From the NCBI GenBank assembly GCA_947447625.1, contig CANFKS010000048.1, positions 1 to 32,819 on the forward strand: a DNA stretch of 32,819 nt, given 5' to 3'. Shown in pieces: positions 31,803 through 32,819 of this stretch; the stretch's first letter is position 1, and each line of letters starts with the position of its first letter. The notes beneath the pieces are model-generated. The model did not search any database, had not been told where the DNA came from, and saw nothing but the letters and a program-made list of their open reading frames with translations. The position numbers and the translations under genes were made by a program. The stretch is from Rhodospirillales bacterium. GTDB taxonomy: Bacteria; Pseudomonadota; Alphaproteobacteria; Acetobacterales; Acetobacteraceae.

Positions 31803-32771
31803 ATGATGGGTGTTGATGGGGGTGTTGATGGGCCGGTGATGGTGGATTTGGCGACGGCGCAAGCGAGCCTGGGGTTTGCGCGGCTGGTGGGGGCGTTGCG
31901 GGCGGCGTTTGTGGCGGGGGCGGTGGTGCCGTTGCGGCATCGCCATGCGGTGACGGGGGGGACGGTTTTGTTGATGCCGGCGTGGCAAGAGGGGGCGGCG
32001 ATGGGGGTCAAGATCGTGACGGTGTTTCCAGGGAATGGGGCGCTGGGGCTGAATTCGGTGTTTTCGACGTATTTGTTGTGCGATGGGGCGACGGGGCGGC
32101 ATTTGGCGCTGATCGATGGCAATGAGATCACGGGGCGGCGGACGGCGGCGGCTTCGGCGTTGGCGGGGGATTATTTGGCGCGGCGGGATGCGGAGCGGTT
32201 GTTGATTGTGGGGAGCGGGCATGTGGCGGGGATGATGGCGCAGGCGTGGTCGGCGGTCAGGCCGATCCGCACGGTGGAGGTGTGGAACCGGCGGGGGGCG
32301 GGGGCGGAGGCTTTGGCGGGGCGGTTGCGGGCGCAGGGGTATGCGGCGATTGCGGTGACGGATTTGGAGGCGGCGGTGGGGCGGGCGGATGTGGTGTCGT
32401 GTGCGACGTTGGCGGAGGCGCCGCTGGTGCGGGGGGAATGGCTGAGGCCGGGGTGTCATGTCGATTTGATCGGGGGGTATCGGCCGGATATGCGGGAGGC
32501 GGATGATGGGGCGGTGGCGCGCGCGCGGGTGTTTATCGATACGGAGGCGGCGCTGGCGGAGGCGGGGGATTTGACGCAGCCGATGGCGTCGGGCGTGTTG
32601 CGGCGCGAGGGGATCGTGGGGGATTTGTTTTCGCTGTGCCGGGGGGAGGTGGCGGGGCGGGGGAGCGATCAAGAGATCACGCTGTTCAAGTCGGTGGGTT
32701 CGGCGATCGAGGATTTGGCGGCGGCATTGTTGGTGTGGGGGGATGTTTCAGCGTCGCATGAGGCGGGCTGA
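31803..32771 (+). CDS. Ornithine cyclodeaminase/mu-crystallin-family protein
   Basis: A 322-residue NAD(P)-binding protein of the ornithine cyclodeaminase/mu-crystallin family. LRHRHAV and MGVKIVTVFPGN (Lys70) belong to the substrate domain. ALIDGNEITGRRTAAASALA has the conserved Arg pair. The Rossmann motif is LLIVGSGHVAGMMAQAW, and the C-terminal part has HVDLIGGYRPDMREADD and TLFKSVGSAIEDLAAA. Members include ornithine cyclodeaminase, alanine dehydrogenase of archaea and ketimine reductases, so the reaction is open. ATG at 31803 follows GAGGG. ATG codons at 31806 and 31839 are alternatives. The coding strand is extremely G-rich, unlike the leftward genes nearby. Confidence 0.9.
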   Translation: MMGVDGGVDGPVMVDLATAQASLGFARLVGALRAAFVAGAVVPLRHRHAVTGGTVLLMPAWQEGAAMGVKIVTVFPGNGALGLNSVFSTYLLCDGATGRHLALIDGNEITGRRTAAASALAGDYLARRDAERLLIVGSGHVAGMMAQAWSAVRPIRTVEVWNRRGAGAEALAGRLRAQGYAAIAVTDLEAAVGRADVVSCATLAEAPLVRGEWLRPGCHVDLIGGYRPDMREADDGAVARARVFIDTEAALAEAGDLTQPMASGVLRREGIVGDLFSLCRGEVAGRGSDQEITLFKSVGSAIEDLAAALLVWGDVSASHEAG

Positions 32772-32819
32772 GAGGCGGGCGAAGCGCCACCAGAGGAGGA
32801 GGGCGGCGGCGGAAAGCCC
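32748..32819 (-). CDS. 3' end of a gene entering from the right (partial)
   Basis: The minus strand shows 23 codons open to the window edge: GLSAAALLLWWRFARLSARL, MRR, then TGA. The hydrophobic stretch followed by an arginine-rich end looks like the last helix of an inner-membrane protein. It would overlap the end of the ornithine cyclodeaminase-family gene by 24 bases, which is plausible for convergent genes. The piece is too short to name. Confidence 0.4.
   Translation of the reverse strand, partial: GLSAAALLLWWRFARLSARLMRR

Noticed and set aside
1-32819. Transposases, CRISPR arrays, rRNA or tRNA genes
   Set aside because: None was recognised on either strand. The repeats seen are dispersed hairpin units without spacers or coding capacity.

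Overview
This is a high-GC alphaproteobacterial segment, most likely from an acid-tolerant or soil member of the Acetobacteraceae. That placement is an inference. It rests on the gene set, on a lineage-type proline/arginine-rich hypothetical protein (27953-28612), and on two families of intergenic hairpin repeats of a kind I associate with that family. No rRNA, tRNA, CRISPR array, transposase, replication or partition gene was seen. The window is a dense accessory/catabolic region of 29 protein genes (two cut by the window edges) plus one doubtful small ORF.

Left arm, about 0.1-13.5 kb. After a cut-off gene and a LysE-type exporter, a long run of leftward genes extends from 13514 down to 757. 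Its core is a heterotetrameric sarcosine oxidase operon (soxB-soxD-soxA-soxG) with overlapping or nearly touching genes. It is preceded by an SDR dehydrogenase and followed by a second N-demethylating flavoprotein of the dimethylglycine dehydrogenase type, a CaiB/BaiF CoA-transferase, a C-factor-like SDR and a small DUF2256 zinc-finger protein. Upstream lie a DUF4239 membrane protein, an isochorismatase-fold hydrolase lacking the catalytic cysteine, and an HpcH/HpaI-type aldolase.

Centre left, about 13.5-18.3 kb. A rightward operon encodes an isocitrate lyase/PEP mutase-superfamily lyase, a hydantoinase B-type subunit and a hydantoinase A-type subunit. A double hairpin repeat separates the last two. 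The ATP-dependent hydantoinase-type enzyme, the isochorismatase-type hydrolase and sarcosine oxidase together resemble the N-methylhydantoin (creatinine) to sarcosine to glycine route. This is a hypothesis, weakened by the missing cysteine.

Centre, about 18.3-21.8 kb. This is the most interesting part. A hybrid sensor histidine kinase is co-transcribed with a Tat-exported, cysteine-free protein of the sulfite-oxidase/pterin-binding fold (PruR-like). Divergently transcribed is a 6-pyruvoyl-tetrahydropterin synthase-family gene. Together they look like a pterin-making, pterin-binding and pterin-sensing two-component module.

Right arm, about 21.8-32.8 kb. It holds a PPP-type phosphatase, a phosphonate monoester hydrolase/sulfatase-family enzyme, an outer-membrane barrel protein, alanine dehydrogenase, a TPP-dependent enzyme, a hypothetical protein, a DAO-family oxidase coupled to a DUF5662 protein, an acyl-CoA dehydrogenase, an ornithine cyclodeaminase-family protein and the tail of another gene.

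At the largest scale, the + strand is strongly C-rich on the left and strongly G-rich on the right, whatever the gene direction. A quieter block lies between about 18.3 and 25 kb.
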